The notes under the pieces are model-generated. The model saw nothing but the letters and a program-made list of their open reading frames with translations, did not search any database and was not told the origin of the DNA. Shown piece after piece: positions 52,931-61,492 of a DNA stretch of 64,000 nt. A program made the translations under genes and the position numbers. This DNA is from Pseudomonas sp. HS6 (GTDB taxonomy: Bacteria; Pseudomonadota; Gammaproteobacteria; Pseudomonadales; Pseudomonadaceae), in the NCBI RefSeq assembly GCF_023375815.1, contig NZ_CP067412.1, forward strand, positions 1,488,001-1,552,000, written 5' to 3'. Every line of letters begins with the position of its first letter. Position 1 is the stretch's first letter.

Positions 52931-53620
52931 TTAGCCTTGCCCGGGCGTCGTCTGGAAGCTGTAACCGGCGCCGGGAATGGTTCTGATCAGCGAATAGTCG
53001 AAACCGTCATCGAGTTTGCGCCGCAAGCGATGGATGTGTTTGTCGATGACGTTGTTGTTGGGGTCGAATTCGTAGTCCCAGGCACTGTCGAGCAGCATGT
53101 CGCGGGTGACGATCTGGCCGCTGTGGCGCATGAGTTTTTCCAGCAACAGGGCTTCGCGATGCTGCAAGGCAATGACCTTGCCCCGCCGCACCGCCGTGCG
53201 CGTGGCGCAATCCAGCTGCAACTCGCCGACCACCAGTTGCCGCGCCGGCCCCGCGACCTGATCGCGCCCGCGCAGCAAGGCTTCGAGCCGCGCCAGCACT
53301 TCGGCGAACGCATAAGGCTTGGCCAGGTAATCGTCACAACCGGCCTGCAAACCTTCGACTTTCTGCTCGGTCGATGCCTGGGCACTGAGCATCAAAATCG
53401 GCACCCGCACCTGCCGGGCGCGCAAGGCCTTGATCAGGCCGATGCCGTCGAGTCCGGGCAGGCGTCGGTCGACGATCAGCACGTCGTGAATCGCTTCCAG
53501 CGCCATGTCCAGACCGCTGTTGCCATCGCCGGCGACATCGACCACATGCCCGCTTTCGCTCAAGCCGCGCAGCAGGTATGCGGCGGTCTGGGCGTCGTCT
53601 TCAACCACGAGAATGCGCAA
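52931..53620 (-). CDS. OmpR-family response regulator of the RND operon
   Basis: 229 residues from a TTG at 53620; GGAG lies eight bases before it and the reading starts M-R-I-L-V-V-E-D-D, the usual receiver start. The phospho-acceptor aspartate is in 'LIVDRRLPGLDG' and the receiver lysine in 'LAKPYAFAE'. The C-terminal winged helix ends 'LIRTIPGAGYSF'. It precedes the efflux genes by about 105 bases on the same strand, so it probably regulates them. No kinase gene is in the same unit. Confidence 0.9.
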   Translation of the reverse strand: MRILVVEDDAQTAAYLLRGLSESGHVVDVAGDGNSGLDMALEAIHDVLIVDRRLPGLDGIGLIKALRARQVRVPILMLSAQASTEQKVEGLQAGCDDYLAKPYAFAEVLARLEALLRGRDQVAGPARQLVVGELQLDCATRTAVRRGKVIALQHREALLLEKLMRHSGQIVTRDMLLDSAWDYEFDPNNNVIDKHIHRLRRKLDDGFDYSLIRTIPGAGYSFQTTPGQG

Positions 53621-53737
53621 GGCACCTACTCCATCAAGCCAACCTGAACTTTTATTTATCCGGCGGGAACGTGGCGCGACCGCAGGCTTTGCCACACTAT
53701 GCCATCTCTGCCTGATGATGTGAGTGGTTCAAAAGCC

Positions 53738-54430
53738 ATGACCCATGTTCTGGTCGTCGAGGACGACTTGCCCACCCGCCGCGAAATCGAAGCGGCCCTC
53801 ACCGACCACGGTTTCACCGTGAGCAGTGTCGACAATGGCCGCGAGGGCCTGCTCAAAGCCCTTGGCGAGCCGTTCGACCTGATCGTTTTGGACCGCATGC
53901 TGCCCGGTGGCCTCGATGGACTGGGCGTGCTCACCGCGTTGCGCGCAGCCAGTGTGAACACGCCGGTGCTGATTCTCAGCGCCTTGAGCGCGCTCGATGA
54001 GCGGGTACGCGGCTTGCGTGCGGGCGGCGACGACTACCTGACCAAACCGTTCGAATTCATCGAATTGACGGCTCGCCTGGATGCCCTGAACCGGCGTCGC
54101 GCCGAACCGGTCTCCCAGGCTCAGGAAACCCGTTTGCGAGTCGGCAGTCTGGAAGTTGATCTGCTGAGCCGCACCGTGCGCCGCGGCGAGCGCACCATCG
54201 ATCTGGTGCCTCGGGAATACGCATTGCTCGAACATCTGGTGCGCAATGTCGATCAGGTGGTCACCCGCACTATGCTGTTCGAAGCCGTGTGGAATTACAG
54301 CTACGACGAGCGCACCAACGTCATCGAAGTGCACATGAGCCGACTGCGCCGCAAGGTCGACGGCGACGGCGAACCGCCGATGATCCATACCATTCGTGGA
54401 GCCGGGTATGTTCTCCGTTCACCTGAGTGA
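53738..54430 (+). CDS. OmpR-family response regulator
   Basis: 230 residues from the ATG at 53738, where the receiver begins directly (THVLVVEDD). Aspartate site 'LIVLDRMLPGGLDG', lysine 'LTKPFEFIE', winged helix ending 'MIHTIRGAGYVLR'. It overlaps the histidine-kinase gene by 23 bases, so the two are a pair. It is divergent from the efflux-linked regulator across 117 bases. Confidence 0.92.
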   Translation: MTHVLVVEDDLPTRREIEAALTDHGFTVSSVDNGREGLLKALGEPFDLIVLDRMLPGGLDGLGVLTALRAASVNTPVLILSALSALDERVRGLRAGGDDYLTKPFEFIELTARLDALNRRRAEPVSQAQETRLRVGSLEVDLLSRTVRRGERTIDLVPREYALLEHLVRNVDQVVTRTMLFEAVWNYSYDERTNVIEVHMSRLRRKVDGDGEPPMIHTIRGAGYVLRSPE

Positions 54431-55787
54431 GATTCCGCGCACCATCAGTTTTCGCACGGCGCTGCTTTTTCTGGGACTGTTCGGTTGTTCGTTTCTGGCG
54501 TTGTTCGGTTACGTCTACTGGCAAACCGCGTTCTACCTGAAGACCGAAGCCGACACCGCCCTCTATCGACAGGTGGAAAACCGCAGCGCCCAGCCGCCGG
54601 AACTGCAATTGCAGGAAATCCGCAAACACGCCTTGCAGGACGTCGAAGCACGCCTGCCCCACAGCCTGTTCGACGCCGACGGCAAGTTCATTGCCGGCGT
54701 GATCAAGCAACTGCCGCCCTTCTCTGCCTATGACAAGCCGCAGGAATTTCGCTGGCTCAAGTCCAATGGGCATCACCGGCCGGTGCGGTTCATCGTTCAT
54801 AAACTGGCCGACGGCAAAACCCTGCTGGTCGCCCAGGATGTCCACGACATCCGCGAATTCGACGAGTTGCTGATCAACGCGCTGATCTCGGGCGGCCTGC
54901 TGCTGTTGCTGGTCGGCCTGCTCGGCGCCGTGGTGCTGGGTTACTCGGCGCACCGACGGCTGGATAAAGTCAGCCGTTCCATCAAAGGCATCATCGAGGG
55001 CGACCTGACCGGACGTCTGCCGGTTCAGGGCAACAACGACGACATCGACCGGCTCGCCTCGGTGGTCAACGGCATGCTGGATGAACTGGAACGTTTGATG
55101 AGTGAAGTCAAAGGCGTGTGCGACGACATCGCCCACGACCTGCGCACCCCGCTGACCCGCTTGATCGCCGGCCTTGAACGCACACAGCGCCGGGGCCTGG
55201 ATGAAGCGCAATACGCCGCCAGCATCGACGCGGCGCTGGCGGAGGCCAAGGCCTTGTTGCTGACTTTCAAGGCCCTGCTGCGCATCTCGGAAATCGAAAA
55301 CAGCGCCCGGCGCAGTCACTTCGCCCCGCTGGACTTGAACCTGATCAGCGCCGACGCCGCCGAGCTGTACGAGCCATTGGCCGAAGAACGCGACATCAGC
55401 CTGACCATCGAAAACAGTCAGGCCCCTGCGATCATGGCGGGCGACGCACAACTGCTGTTCGACGCCCTGTGCAACCTGCTCGACAACGCCATCAAATTCT
55501 CGCCCGACCACAGCCAGGTGCGACTGAGCGTGATCGCCGATCAGGACAGCGTCGGGATCCGCGTCACCGACAACGGACCGGGCATTCCCCCGGCCGAGCA
55601 CGAAGCGGTCTTGCGCCGGTTGTACCGTGCCGAGTCCAGCCGCCACACCCCGGGTAACGGGTTGGGCTTGAGCATGGTGTCGGCGGTCGCGCGCCTGCAT
55701 GACATGCGGGTGACAGTGAGCGATGCAGCGCCAGGTTGCCGGATTGATTTGCTGGGCAAGGCAACACTGGCAAACACTCACGCTTAA
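54408..55787 (+). CDS. Sensor histidine kinase with HAMP domain
   Basis: 459 residues from the ATG at 54408, seven bases after GGAG; an in-frame GTG at 54396 has a poorer site. Membrane helices at about 17-38 and 155-180 enclose a periplasmic sensor of some 115 residues, followed by HAMP. The phospho-histidine is in 'DIAHDLRTPLTRL'. ATP-binding boxes: 'NLLDNAIKFS', 'DNGPGIP' and 'GNGLGLSMV'. It pairs with the regulator that overlaps it and may also serve the orphan regulator of the efflux operon. Confidence 0.92.
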   Translation: MFSVHLSEIPRTISFRTALLFLGLFGCSFLALFGYVYWQTAFYLKTEADTALYRQVENRSAQPPELQLQEIRKHALQDVEARLPHSLFDADGKFIAGVIKQLPPFSAYDKPQEFRWLKSNGHHRPVRFIVHKLADGKTLLVAQDVHDIREFDELLINALISGGLLLLLVGLLGAVVLGYSAHRRLDKVSRSIKGIIEGDLTGRLPVQGNNDDIDRLASVVNGMLDELERLMSEVKGVCDDIAHDLRTPLTRLIAGLERTQRRGLDEAQYAASIDAALAEAKALLLTFKALLRISEIENSARRSHFAPLDLNLISADAAELYEPLAEERDISLTIENSQAPAIMAGDAQLLFDALCNLLDNAIKFSPDHSQVRLSVIADQDSVGIRVTDNGPGIPPAEHEAVLRRLYRAESSRHTPGNGLGLSMVSAVARLHDMRVTVSDAAPGCRIDLLGKATLANTHA

Positions 55788-55850
55788 AGAATGGGCAGCC
55801 CGGCAGATTAGCGATAGTCTCTGTGCGAAATCATTTTTGAAGCCTTGCCC

Positions 55851-57044
55851 ATGATCAGCCCCGAGTTTTCACACGACGTTGAAGCGATCCACAGCATCGA
55901 TTCGGTGCCGGTCATCCTGAGCATGGTCAAGCACCTGACCGGCATGCGTTTCGCCGCGGTCGCCAGGGTCACCGACAAGCACTGGGTCGCGTGCGCCGTT
56001 GATGATTCGATCGACTTCGGGCTCAAGCCCGGCGGTGAGCTGGTTCTTGAATCAACGATTTGCCACGAAATCCGACAACACCAACAACCGGTCATTTTTG
56101 GCCACGCCAGTACGCACCCGATCTTTTCGCAGCATCACACGCCCAGGACCTATGGGCTGGAAAGCTACATTTCGATTCCCATCGTCAAAGCCAATGGCGA
56201 TTTTTTCGGGACGCTCTGCGCCATCGACTCCGTCCCGGCGAATCTGGACGAGCCGGCCATCGCGAAAACCCTGACCCTTTTCGCGCAATTGATCGCGATG
56301 AGCCTCGATACTCAGAGTCATCTGCTGGCCACCAAAGCCGAGCTGAACAACGCCAATGAACTTGGCAGGCTGCGCGAGCAATTCATCGCTGTATTGGGGC
56401 ATGACCTGCGAACGCCACTGAGCGCCGTTCGCATGAGCGCCGATCTGCTGGAAACCAGAACCGACGATAAACGCTCCCTCAATCTGGTTTCGGCAATACG
56501 CAACAGCTCAATCCGCATGGGCGTGCTGATCGAAAACATCCTGGACTTCGCTCGGGGGCGATTGGGCAACGGAATTCCGGTTCAGCGCAAGCTCGTGGAT
56601 GACTTGCAACAAACACTGGCCATGACCCTTGAAGAGATCCGGGTCGCTCATCCGCATGCGACGTTCATCCATTCGCTGGACCTGCCGGCCGGCGTCTATT
56701 GCGACTCGCTGCGTATCAGCCAACTGCTGTCCAATCTGCTGGGCAACGCAGCGACCCACGGCTCGACCGCTGAACCGATTACTCTGAAGGTCTGGTCGGA
56801 GAACGACGAAATCGTGATCTCGTTAACCAATCAGGGCGCGCCGATTCCTCCTGATTTGATACCGCTACTGTTCGAGCCGTTTTCCCGGGCCGAAGCAGGA
56901 CAACGTAACGAAGGGTTGGGCCTGGGGCTATACATCGCCTCGCAAATTGCGACGGCACACAATGGGACGTTGAGCGTTTCCTCGAGCGTCGAATCGGGAA
57001 CCTGTTTCGTTGCAAGGTTCCCGGCGCAATTCAAGTGGGTGTGA
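55851..57044 (+). CDS. GAF-domain histidine kinase
   Basis: 397 residues from the ATG at 55851; a TTG at 55845 is an alternative. There are no membrane helices. The GAF domain is about 15-160 ('FAAVARVTDKHWVACAVDD' and 'LESYISIPIVKANGDFFGTLCAID' in pieces). The phospho-histidine is in 'VLGHDLRTPLSAV', with 'NLLGNAATHG' and 'EGLGLGLYIASQI' as ATP-binding boxes. It is a soluble sensor without an adjacent regulator. Its 3' end overlaps the convergent permease gene by 14 bases. Confidence 0.9.
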   Translation: MISPEFSHDVEAIHSIDSVPVILSMVKHLTGMRFAAVARVTDKHWVACAVDDSIDFGLKPGGELVLESTICHEIRQHQQPVIFGHASTHPIFSQHHTPRTYGLESYISIPIVKANGDFFGTLCAIDSVPANLDEPAIAKTLTLFAQLIAMSLDTQSHLLATKAELNNANELGRLREQFIAVLGHDLRTPLSAVRMSADLLETRTDDKRSLNLVSAIRNSSIRMGVLIENILDFARGRLGNGIPVQRKLVDDLQQTLAMTLEEIRVAHPHATFIHSLDLPAGVYCDSLRISQLLSNLLGNAATHGSTAEPITLKVWSENDEIVISLTNQGAPIPPDLIPLLFEPFSRAEAGQRNEGLGLGLYIASQIATAHNGTLSVSSSVESGTCFVARFPAQFKWV

Positions 57045-58431
57045 CTGAAGCGCTCGCCGGCCCGTGCTGACGCGTGGTCACCAGCCCGATAAAGGAAATC
57101 ACCAGCGCCAGGCCAATGGTCGATGACACCTCCAGACGATGCTCCGGCGTCAGCATCATCACCGCGAGCGCGGCGCAGATGAAGGCGATCACCAGATACG
57201 TCAGCCACGGAAACAGCCACATGCGAAAGGTCAGCTCGACGTTTTGCCGGCGCAGCATTCGGCGCATGCGCAGTTGCGAAACCGCAATCACCAGATACAC
57301 CAGCAACGCGATGGCGCCGGAACTGGCGAGCAGGAATTGAAACAGGCCGGCAGGCATGAAGTAGCTGAGCAGCGTCACCCCGGCCCCAATGACGCTGCTG
57401 GCAATCACCGCCGCTCTCGGCACGCCCGCAGCGGACGTCTTCTTCAAGGCGTGCGGCGCATCACCCCGACGCCCCAGCGAAAACAGCATTCGCGAAGCGA
57501 TATAGATCGACGAGTTCATGCAACTGGCCACGGCGATCAACACCACCATATCGACCATGAATTTCGCGTGGGGAATGTTCATCAACTCCAGGGCTCGCTG
57601 ATAGGAACCGACGGAAGCCAGCAGCGGGTCGTTCCAGGGCACCACGGAGATGACCACGAAAATCGACAACAAGTAGAACACGCCGATGCGCCAGATCACC
57701 GAACGTGTGGCTTTGGCGATGTTTTGCGCCGGATTGTCCGATTCGGCGGCGGCGATGGTCACCGCCTCGGTGCCGATGAAGCTGAACATGATGGTGATGA
57801 AGGCGCCGACCACCGCCGACAGACCATTGGGGGCGAACCCGCCATGTTCTTCCATCAAACGGCTGAGGCCGCTGGCTTCACGCTCGGGAATCCAGCCCAT
57901 CAACACCGCAAAACCGACACCGATGAAACCGATGATCGCCACGACCTTGGCCATGGCGAACCAGAACTCGAACTCGCCGTACTTGGAGACACTGAACAGG
58001 TTGGTCACCACCAACAGGACGATCGACACCAGCGCAAACAGCCACGCATCGACCTGGGGAAACCACTGATTCAAGACATGCCCGGCCGCCAATGCTTCGA
58101 TGGGGATGACCAGCACCCAGAACCACCAGTAGAGCCAGCCGATGGTGAAGCCCGCCCAACGACCGATGGCCTGATCGGCATAGGTGGAAAACGATCCCGT
58201 GTCCGGGCGCGCCACTGCCATTTCACCCAGCATGCGCATGACCAGCACGACCAACAGGCCGGAAAACAGATACGCCAGCAACACAGCCGGCCCCGCTGCC
58301 GCGATGGCGTGTCCGGAGCCAACGAACAACCCCGCGCCAATGATTCCCGCAATTGACAACATGGTCACATGACGCGGCTTGAAACCCTGCGCCAACTGAC
58401 CGCTCGATTCCTTCGAATTCAGGCTGTTCAT
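57031..58431 (-). CDS. Amino-acid permease (APC superfamily, GabP/AnsP type)
   Basis: 466 residues with 12 membrane helices. The family start 'HVTMLSIAGIIGAGLFVGSG', then 'PDTGSFSTYADQAIGRWAGF' (in pieces) and 'FSFIGTEAVTIAAAES' are typical of the proton-coupled amino-acid/GABA transporters. Substrate not predictable; no catabolic genes lie beside it. Confidence 0.9.
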   Translation of the reverse strand: MNSLNSKESSGQLAQGFKPRHVTMLSIAGIIGAGLFVGSGHAIAAAGPAVLLAYLFSGLLVVLVMRMLGEMAVARPDTGSFSTYADQAIGRWAGFTIGWLYWWFWVLVIPIEALAAGHVLNQWFPQVDAWLFALVSIVLLVVTNLFSVSKYGEFEFWFAMAKVVAIIGFIGVGFAVLMGWIPEREASGLSRLMEEHGGFAPNGLSAVVGAFITIMFSFIGTEAVTIAAAESDNPAQNIAKATRSVIWRIGVFYLLSIFVVISVVPWNDPLLASVGSYQRALELMNIPHAKFMVDMVVLIAVASCMNSSIYIASRMLFSLGRRGDAPHALKKTSAAGVPRAAVIASSVIGAGVTLLSYFMPAGLFQFLLASSGAIALLVYLVIAVSQLRMRRMLRRQNVELTFRMWLFPWLTYLVIAFICAALAVMMLTPEHRLEVSSTIGLALVISFIGLVTTRQHGPASASVTPT

Positions 58432-58539
58432 TGTTTTTGTTGTTCTCTGATGGACGCTTCACCTTACGTGGCCGGTGTTGAACGCAAATAGCTCGAATGC
58501 GGCATGCCGATGCCTGATTTCGACATGCCTGGGTGACAA

Positions 58540-58998
58540 TCAGCGTGAACCGGCGAGTGTCTTGCGCATGAAAACCCGGGCAAATCCATCCTCGGTGGCG
58601 CGATGGGTTTCCACAAAACCGAGCCTTTCATAGATGGCGATGTTCTCGGTCATCCGCTCGTGGGTATACAGGCGCACCGCTTCACAACCGAGACTCAGCG
58701 CATGTTCTTCGTAGAACGACATCAGTACTTTTCCGAGCCCCTTTCCTTTGTGCCGGGGTGAAACCGCGACGTTGATCAACAGCAGCTCTTGGCCTTCCCG
58801 GCTCATCACCAGCACACCGAGGAGTTCATCGTTGTCGGTCAGCACGAACGTATCGGTTTCGCGCAGCACTTGCTCGTAGTCATCGAGCATGGGCGCGGGT
58901 TTGCGGCCGATTCGGGCGATGTAGGGGGTGTAGGCCTCAGTGACCAGTGTGGCGATGGGCGTGGCATCTTCGGGTCGGGCGCGACGAAGGGTCTGCAA
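58540..58998 (-). CDS. GNAT N-acetyltransferase
   Basis: 152 residues from a TTG at 58998 (gagg upstream). The acetyl-CoA loop is 'VSPRHKGKGLGKVLM'. The block 'AVRLYTHERMTENIAIYERLGFVET' (in pieces) closes the fold. The product is small, cytoplasmic and of unknown substrate. The region 58999-59207 shows no further gene. Confidence 0.88.
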   Translation of the reverse strand: MQTLRRARPEDATPIATLVTEAYTPYIARIGRKPAPMLDDYEQVLRETDTFVLTDNDELLGVLVMSREGQELLLINVAVSPRHKGKGLGKVLMSFYEEHALSLGCEAVRLYTHERMTENIAIYERLGFVETHRATEDGFARVFMRKTLAGSR

Positions 58999-59207
58999 GG
59001 GGAGCCTCTTCAGTGGTGGTGAAAGGGGCGTTCAGCATGCGATGGATGGCGTTCGTTGCCAACGAATGGCTGGCGATCCTGAAGCAGATCCACCGCCTCC
59101 CCGTAGCACAATCGAAGCGCCCGAGGATGAACATACGTTCACCAAAAACATCGCCGGATGCGTCTAGTCTGCGGGTTCCAACATAGTGACTACAGGAGTA
59201 ACCCACC

Positions 59208-59369
59208 ATGTTCTCGCACGAAAGCGTCCCGCTGATCATCCTTTTCATCATCCTGCTGCTTGGCGTGCTGACGGCCGTTCTGCATCCGGTGCATGCGTTT
59301 TTCAGCTGGCTGCAGAGGCGCAGGCAAGGATCGTCCACCAAGGTAGTGAAAGAGGTGGATGCGCGTTGA
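59208..59369 (+). CDS. Small membrane protein, 53 residues
   Basis: ATG at 59208, AGGAG nine bases upstream, stop TGA at 59367-59369, then a terminator hairpin. One strong membrane helix at about 8-26 (LIILFIILLLGVLTAVL), followed by an amphipathic stretch with 'FFSWLQRRRQG' and a charged tail. Codon use looks normal for the genome. I do not recognise a family, but ribosome site plus terminator favour a real gene. Confidence 0.7.
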   Translation: MFSHESVPLIILFIILLLGVLTAVLHPVHAFFSWLQRRRQGSSTKVVKEVDAR

Positions 59370-59380
59370 AATTCTTTACC

Positions 59381-59404
59381 AGCCCGGCAAGGTCCGGGCT
59401 TTTT
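59381..59404 (+). terminator. Terminator after the 53-residue protein gene
   Basis: 'agcccgg caagg tccgggct' followed by TTTTT, 12 bases after the stop: a standard intrinsic terminator. Confidence 0.92.
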
Positions 59405-59490
59405 CTGGCCTGTACGAATCCTCAGTAACGCCGTGCACATTCAAAGTAGTAGCTTTCGGCTATCAATCTTGCCGATTTCAGGGAAAGAAC

Positions 59491-59934
59491 ATGGCGAAGC
59501 GAGTCTCAAAGGCCGAGAAGGAATTAACTGGATGGCTGTTCCTGCTTGCGATAGTTGTCGGGCTGCCGGTCTACCTGTTTGACAAAATGAACAAGTCAAT
59601 CGGCTGGCAGATCCCTGCTTTGGTGGTTGGCGGAATTCTTTTGCTGCTGATACTCAATAGCTGGTCTAAAAAGCGCGCACGACTGAGATACCTGAGAGAC
59701 AAATACCAGAGCGAAGATATCGTTCAAAACATCCTCGGACGAAGAGTCTGGATCGGCCAAACCTCCGAGCAACTGATTGACTCCCTAGGCCAACCGGCAG
59801 CAACTGATCACAAACTTTTAAAAACAAAAACCAGAGACATCTGGAAGTATCGACACCAAGGCGCGAACAGATACGGTCTTCGCATCACTGTCGAGAATGG
59901 TCAAGTCGCTGGCTGGGACTCCAAATCAGGTTAA
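59491..59934 (+). CDS. Membrane protein with SmpA/OmlA-like C-terminal domain
   Basis: 147 residues from the ATG at 59491 (agggaaagaac upstream). Two membrane helices lie at about 14-30 and 40-58. The soluble C-terminus has 'VWIGQTSEQLIDSLGQPAAT', 'DIWKYRHQG' and 'RITVENGQVAGWD', the pattern of the small SmpA/OmlA (BamE-like) fold used for protein contacts. Function unknown. It is richer in A/T than its left-hand neighbours. Confidence 0.72.
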   Translation: MAKRVSKAEKELTGWLFLLAIVVGLPVYLFDKMNKSIGWQIPALVVGGILLLLILNSWSKKRARLRYLRDKYQSEDIVQNILGRRVWIGQTSEQLIDSLGQPAATDHKLLKTKTRDIWKYRHQGANRYGLRITVENGQVAGWDSKSG

Positions 59935-60037
59935 GACCTGTTACGCGTGCGACCCACTCTCACCAGCCTTTTTCTGCAAGACCCACACCACGCCCATAAA
60001 GTGACTTGTGTGGGCAAATATTTCATACACCCTCTGA

Positions 60038-60313
60038 TCCGTCCGGCACCATGGGATTGAGTTTGAACATGGCTACACAAGGTATGGATTCAAGGCAGGT
60101 CGACACCTGACTGCAGGTATCTTTGAGTCAGTCTATAGTGCTGAGTCATCGATTAAGTACACAAAGCTCTATAAGGAAACAGGAAGTCGCTCTACAACAA
60201 ACGTCAAAGCGACCGTGCGAATCAAGAAACTATCAACCAAACCATACCGAAACTATTTTACCGCTTTCATTCAACTCAATATTACAACGCTGAGGAATCC
60301 AGTCTCGCGTTAG
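60038..60313 (+). pseudogene. Possible 3' remnant of a lost protein gene
   Basis: After a TGA at 60035-60037 this frame is open for 91 codons and reads like protein (for example 'YGFKAGRHLTAGIFESVYSA'), but it has no ATG or GTG start or ribosome site and ends antisense to the next gene. It may be the tail of a deleted gene. No family recognised; the stretch 59935-60232 holds nothing else I can support. Confidence 0.25.
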
Positions 60314-60706
60314 ACCGTCACCTGTTTTATATACTCTAAGAGGATGCCCTACCAGTTGAGAAATCGTCTGAGGCTGAGAGGATACTAGCGACCCTATAAG
60401 TTGTCCGACGCTGACGTCCTCAGCTGACTTCACGGCATTTCCTTCCAACAAATTAAAACCACAGGGCCCTGCAATTCCTCTGCTTAACAATATCCAACCT
60501 TCCTCAGTAATCTCAAAAGCATTGAAGGTACCTTCCGGCAACCCGCATAAAGATGGAAAAATCCGACTCCCGGTTTTTTCACCCAGTATCTGCGCCCCCC
60601 CTATCAATCCAGATAACTCCTTGCGCGCTTCGGCAAGCGTGGTTTTCCGTACTTCCGGGTGGCACTGGACGGCGCCATCAAGCTTATATACCCATACGTT
60701 AGACAT
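60233..60706 (-). CDS. Unknown soluble protein, 157 residues
   Basis: ATG at 60706 with AAGGAG eight bases upstream. The reading starts 'SNVWVYKLDGAVQC' and has no signal or membrane segment. 'FNAFEITEEGWILLSRGIAGPCGFNL' (in pieces) lies in the middle, and the C-terminus has 'WIPQRCNIELNESGKIVSVWF'. The overall look is a two-domain beta-rich protein. I cannot name the family. It lies in the lower-GC patch. Confidence 0.7.
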   Translation of the reverse strand: MSNVWVYKLDGAVQCHPEVRKTTLAEARKELSGLIGGAQILGEKTGSRIFPSLCGLPEGTFNAFEITEEGWILLSRGIAGPCGFNLLEGNAVKSAEDVSVGQLIGSLVSSQPQTISQLVGHPLRVYKTGDGLTRDWIPQRCNIELNESGKIVSVWFG

Positions 60707-60841
60707 ATTATTCTCCTTGTTCAAATCAGCTCTATTCACAAGAGCACCACCCAAATAGCAAACTGCTTAGGTAGCCAACTAAAAAAACAATACCTCTGCA
60801 TGCTGTTTGGTGAAAAAAAAGGATAGTCCAGGAAAAACCAG

Positions 60842-60867
60842 ATGAAGAGATTTATTATTCTCTTCAT
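60842..60867. terminator. AT-rich hairpin
   Basis: 'atgaagaga' (60842-60850) and 'tctcttcat' (60859-60867) are perfect inverted copies around 'tttattat', followed by TTTT on the plus strand and 'ctggttttt' on the minus strand. It may end a minus-strand transcript whose frame stops at 60864. The plus-strand reading of it as a 20-codon signal-peptide-like frame is probably chance. Confidence 0.45.
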
Positions 60868-61130
60868 TTTGGCTGTCTCAGCCACTTTACAACTCGAAAG
60901 GTAATCGATCCTTTTGTCATCTGATGAATCGAATCAGTTTTATTGAATGCCACAACGGCGTCACTACCGTTCGGCATCTGTATGAAAAAGTACCTTGCAC
61001 GTAAAGCAGCGCAGACTATGCTCCCACCAGCCGAGTTAATGGCCATTGGCCTTGACCTGACCGAATTCCGGTTTTGCTGTCCGGACATCGCAACGCTGAT
61101 TAGCAGAATGCTATACACCTGACGACGCAC
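60864..61130 (-). CDS. Possible small protein of 88 residues
   Basis: The frame runs from an ATG at 61130 to a TGA at the hairpin 60842-60867. The N-terminus 'RRQVYSILLISVAMSG' is mildly hydrophobic, and the C-terminal half 'ARYFFIQMPNGSDAVVAFNK' looks protein-like. No strong ribosome site. It could equally be non-coding. Confidence 0.35.
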   Translation of the reverse strand: MRRQVYSILLISVAMSGQQNRNSVRSRPMAINSAGGSIVCAALRARYFFIQMPNGSDAVVAFNKTDSIHQMTKGSITFRVVKWLRQPK

Positions 61131-61492
61131 GCACGTTAACTGTAGTCACGGTGTTGCCCAGGAGGGAATCATGCCTGCACCCGGACTGTACGTGAACGCA
61201 ATCCAGGCCTGCGATGGCGCGGAATTGTCAGAAGGTCCCCTTGTGGACTGCTCAACGGGAAAGTCCGGATCACGCTCCGGCTCAACCTCCCGATTCCGTT
61301 TTCCTTTGACTCCCCTGCTTTCTCCTGATCATCGGCTGACACCGCAGAGACCGAGTGCATCAGTGCCACCGGTCCACGCGTAATTCCTGCTACCGCAGGA
61401 CCTCGGAAGCCGGACCTTTAGTGATGAAGTACGGCCTCTCCCCCTGACAAACGTCAGATCGACATCACTGAACAGCAACGGAGGGAGATTTC
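61131..61492. other. Gap before the tyrosinase operon
   Basis: This holds the presumed promoter and leader of the tyrosinase operon. An ATG at 61171 follows a perfect AGGAGGG six bases earlier and opens 70 codons, but the second half of that reading is Ser/Pro/Arg-rich and not convincing. Imperfect inverted stretches (for example 'gtccggatcacgctccgg') are present. No other structure is supported. Confidence 0.4.

Noticed and set aside
60842..60904. 20-codon signal-peptide-like frame on the plus strand
   Set aside because: Its first half is the perfect hairpin 60842-60867 and it stops at once; more likely a terminator read as codons.
61171..61383. 70-codon frame after a strong AGGAGGG
   Set aside because: The ribosome site is good, but the second half is Ser/Pro/Arg-rich without pattern, and an opposite frame of similar length exists; kept only as a note on the gap.
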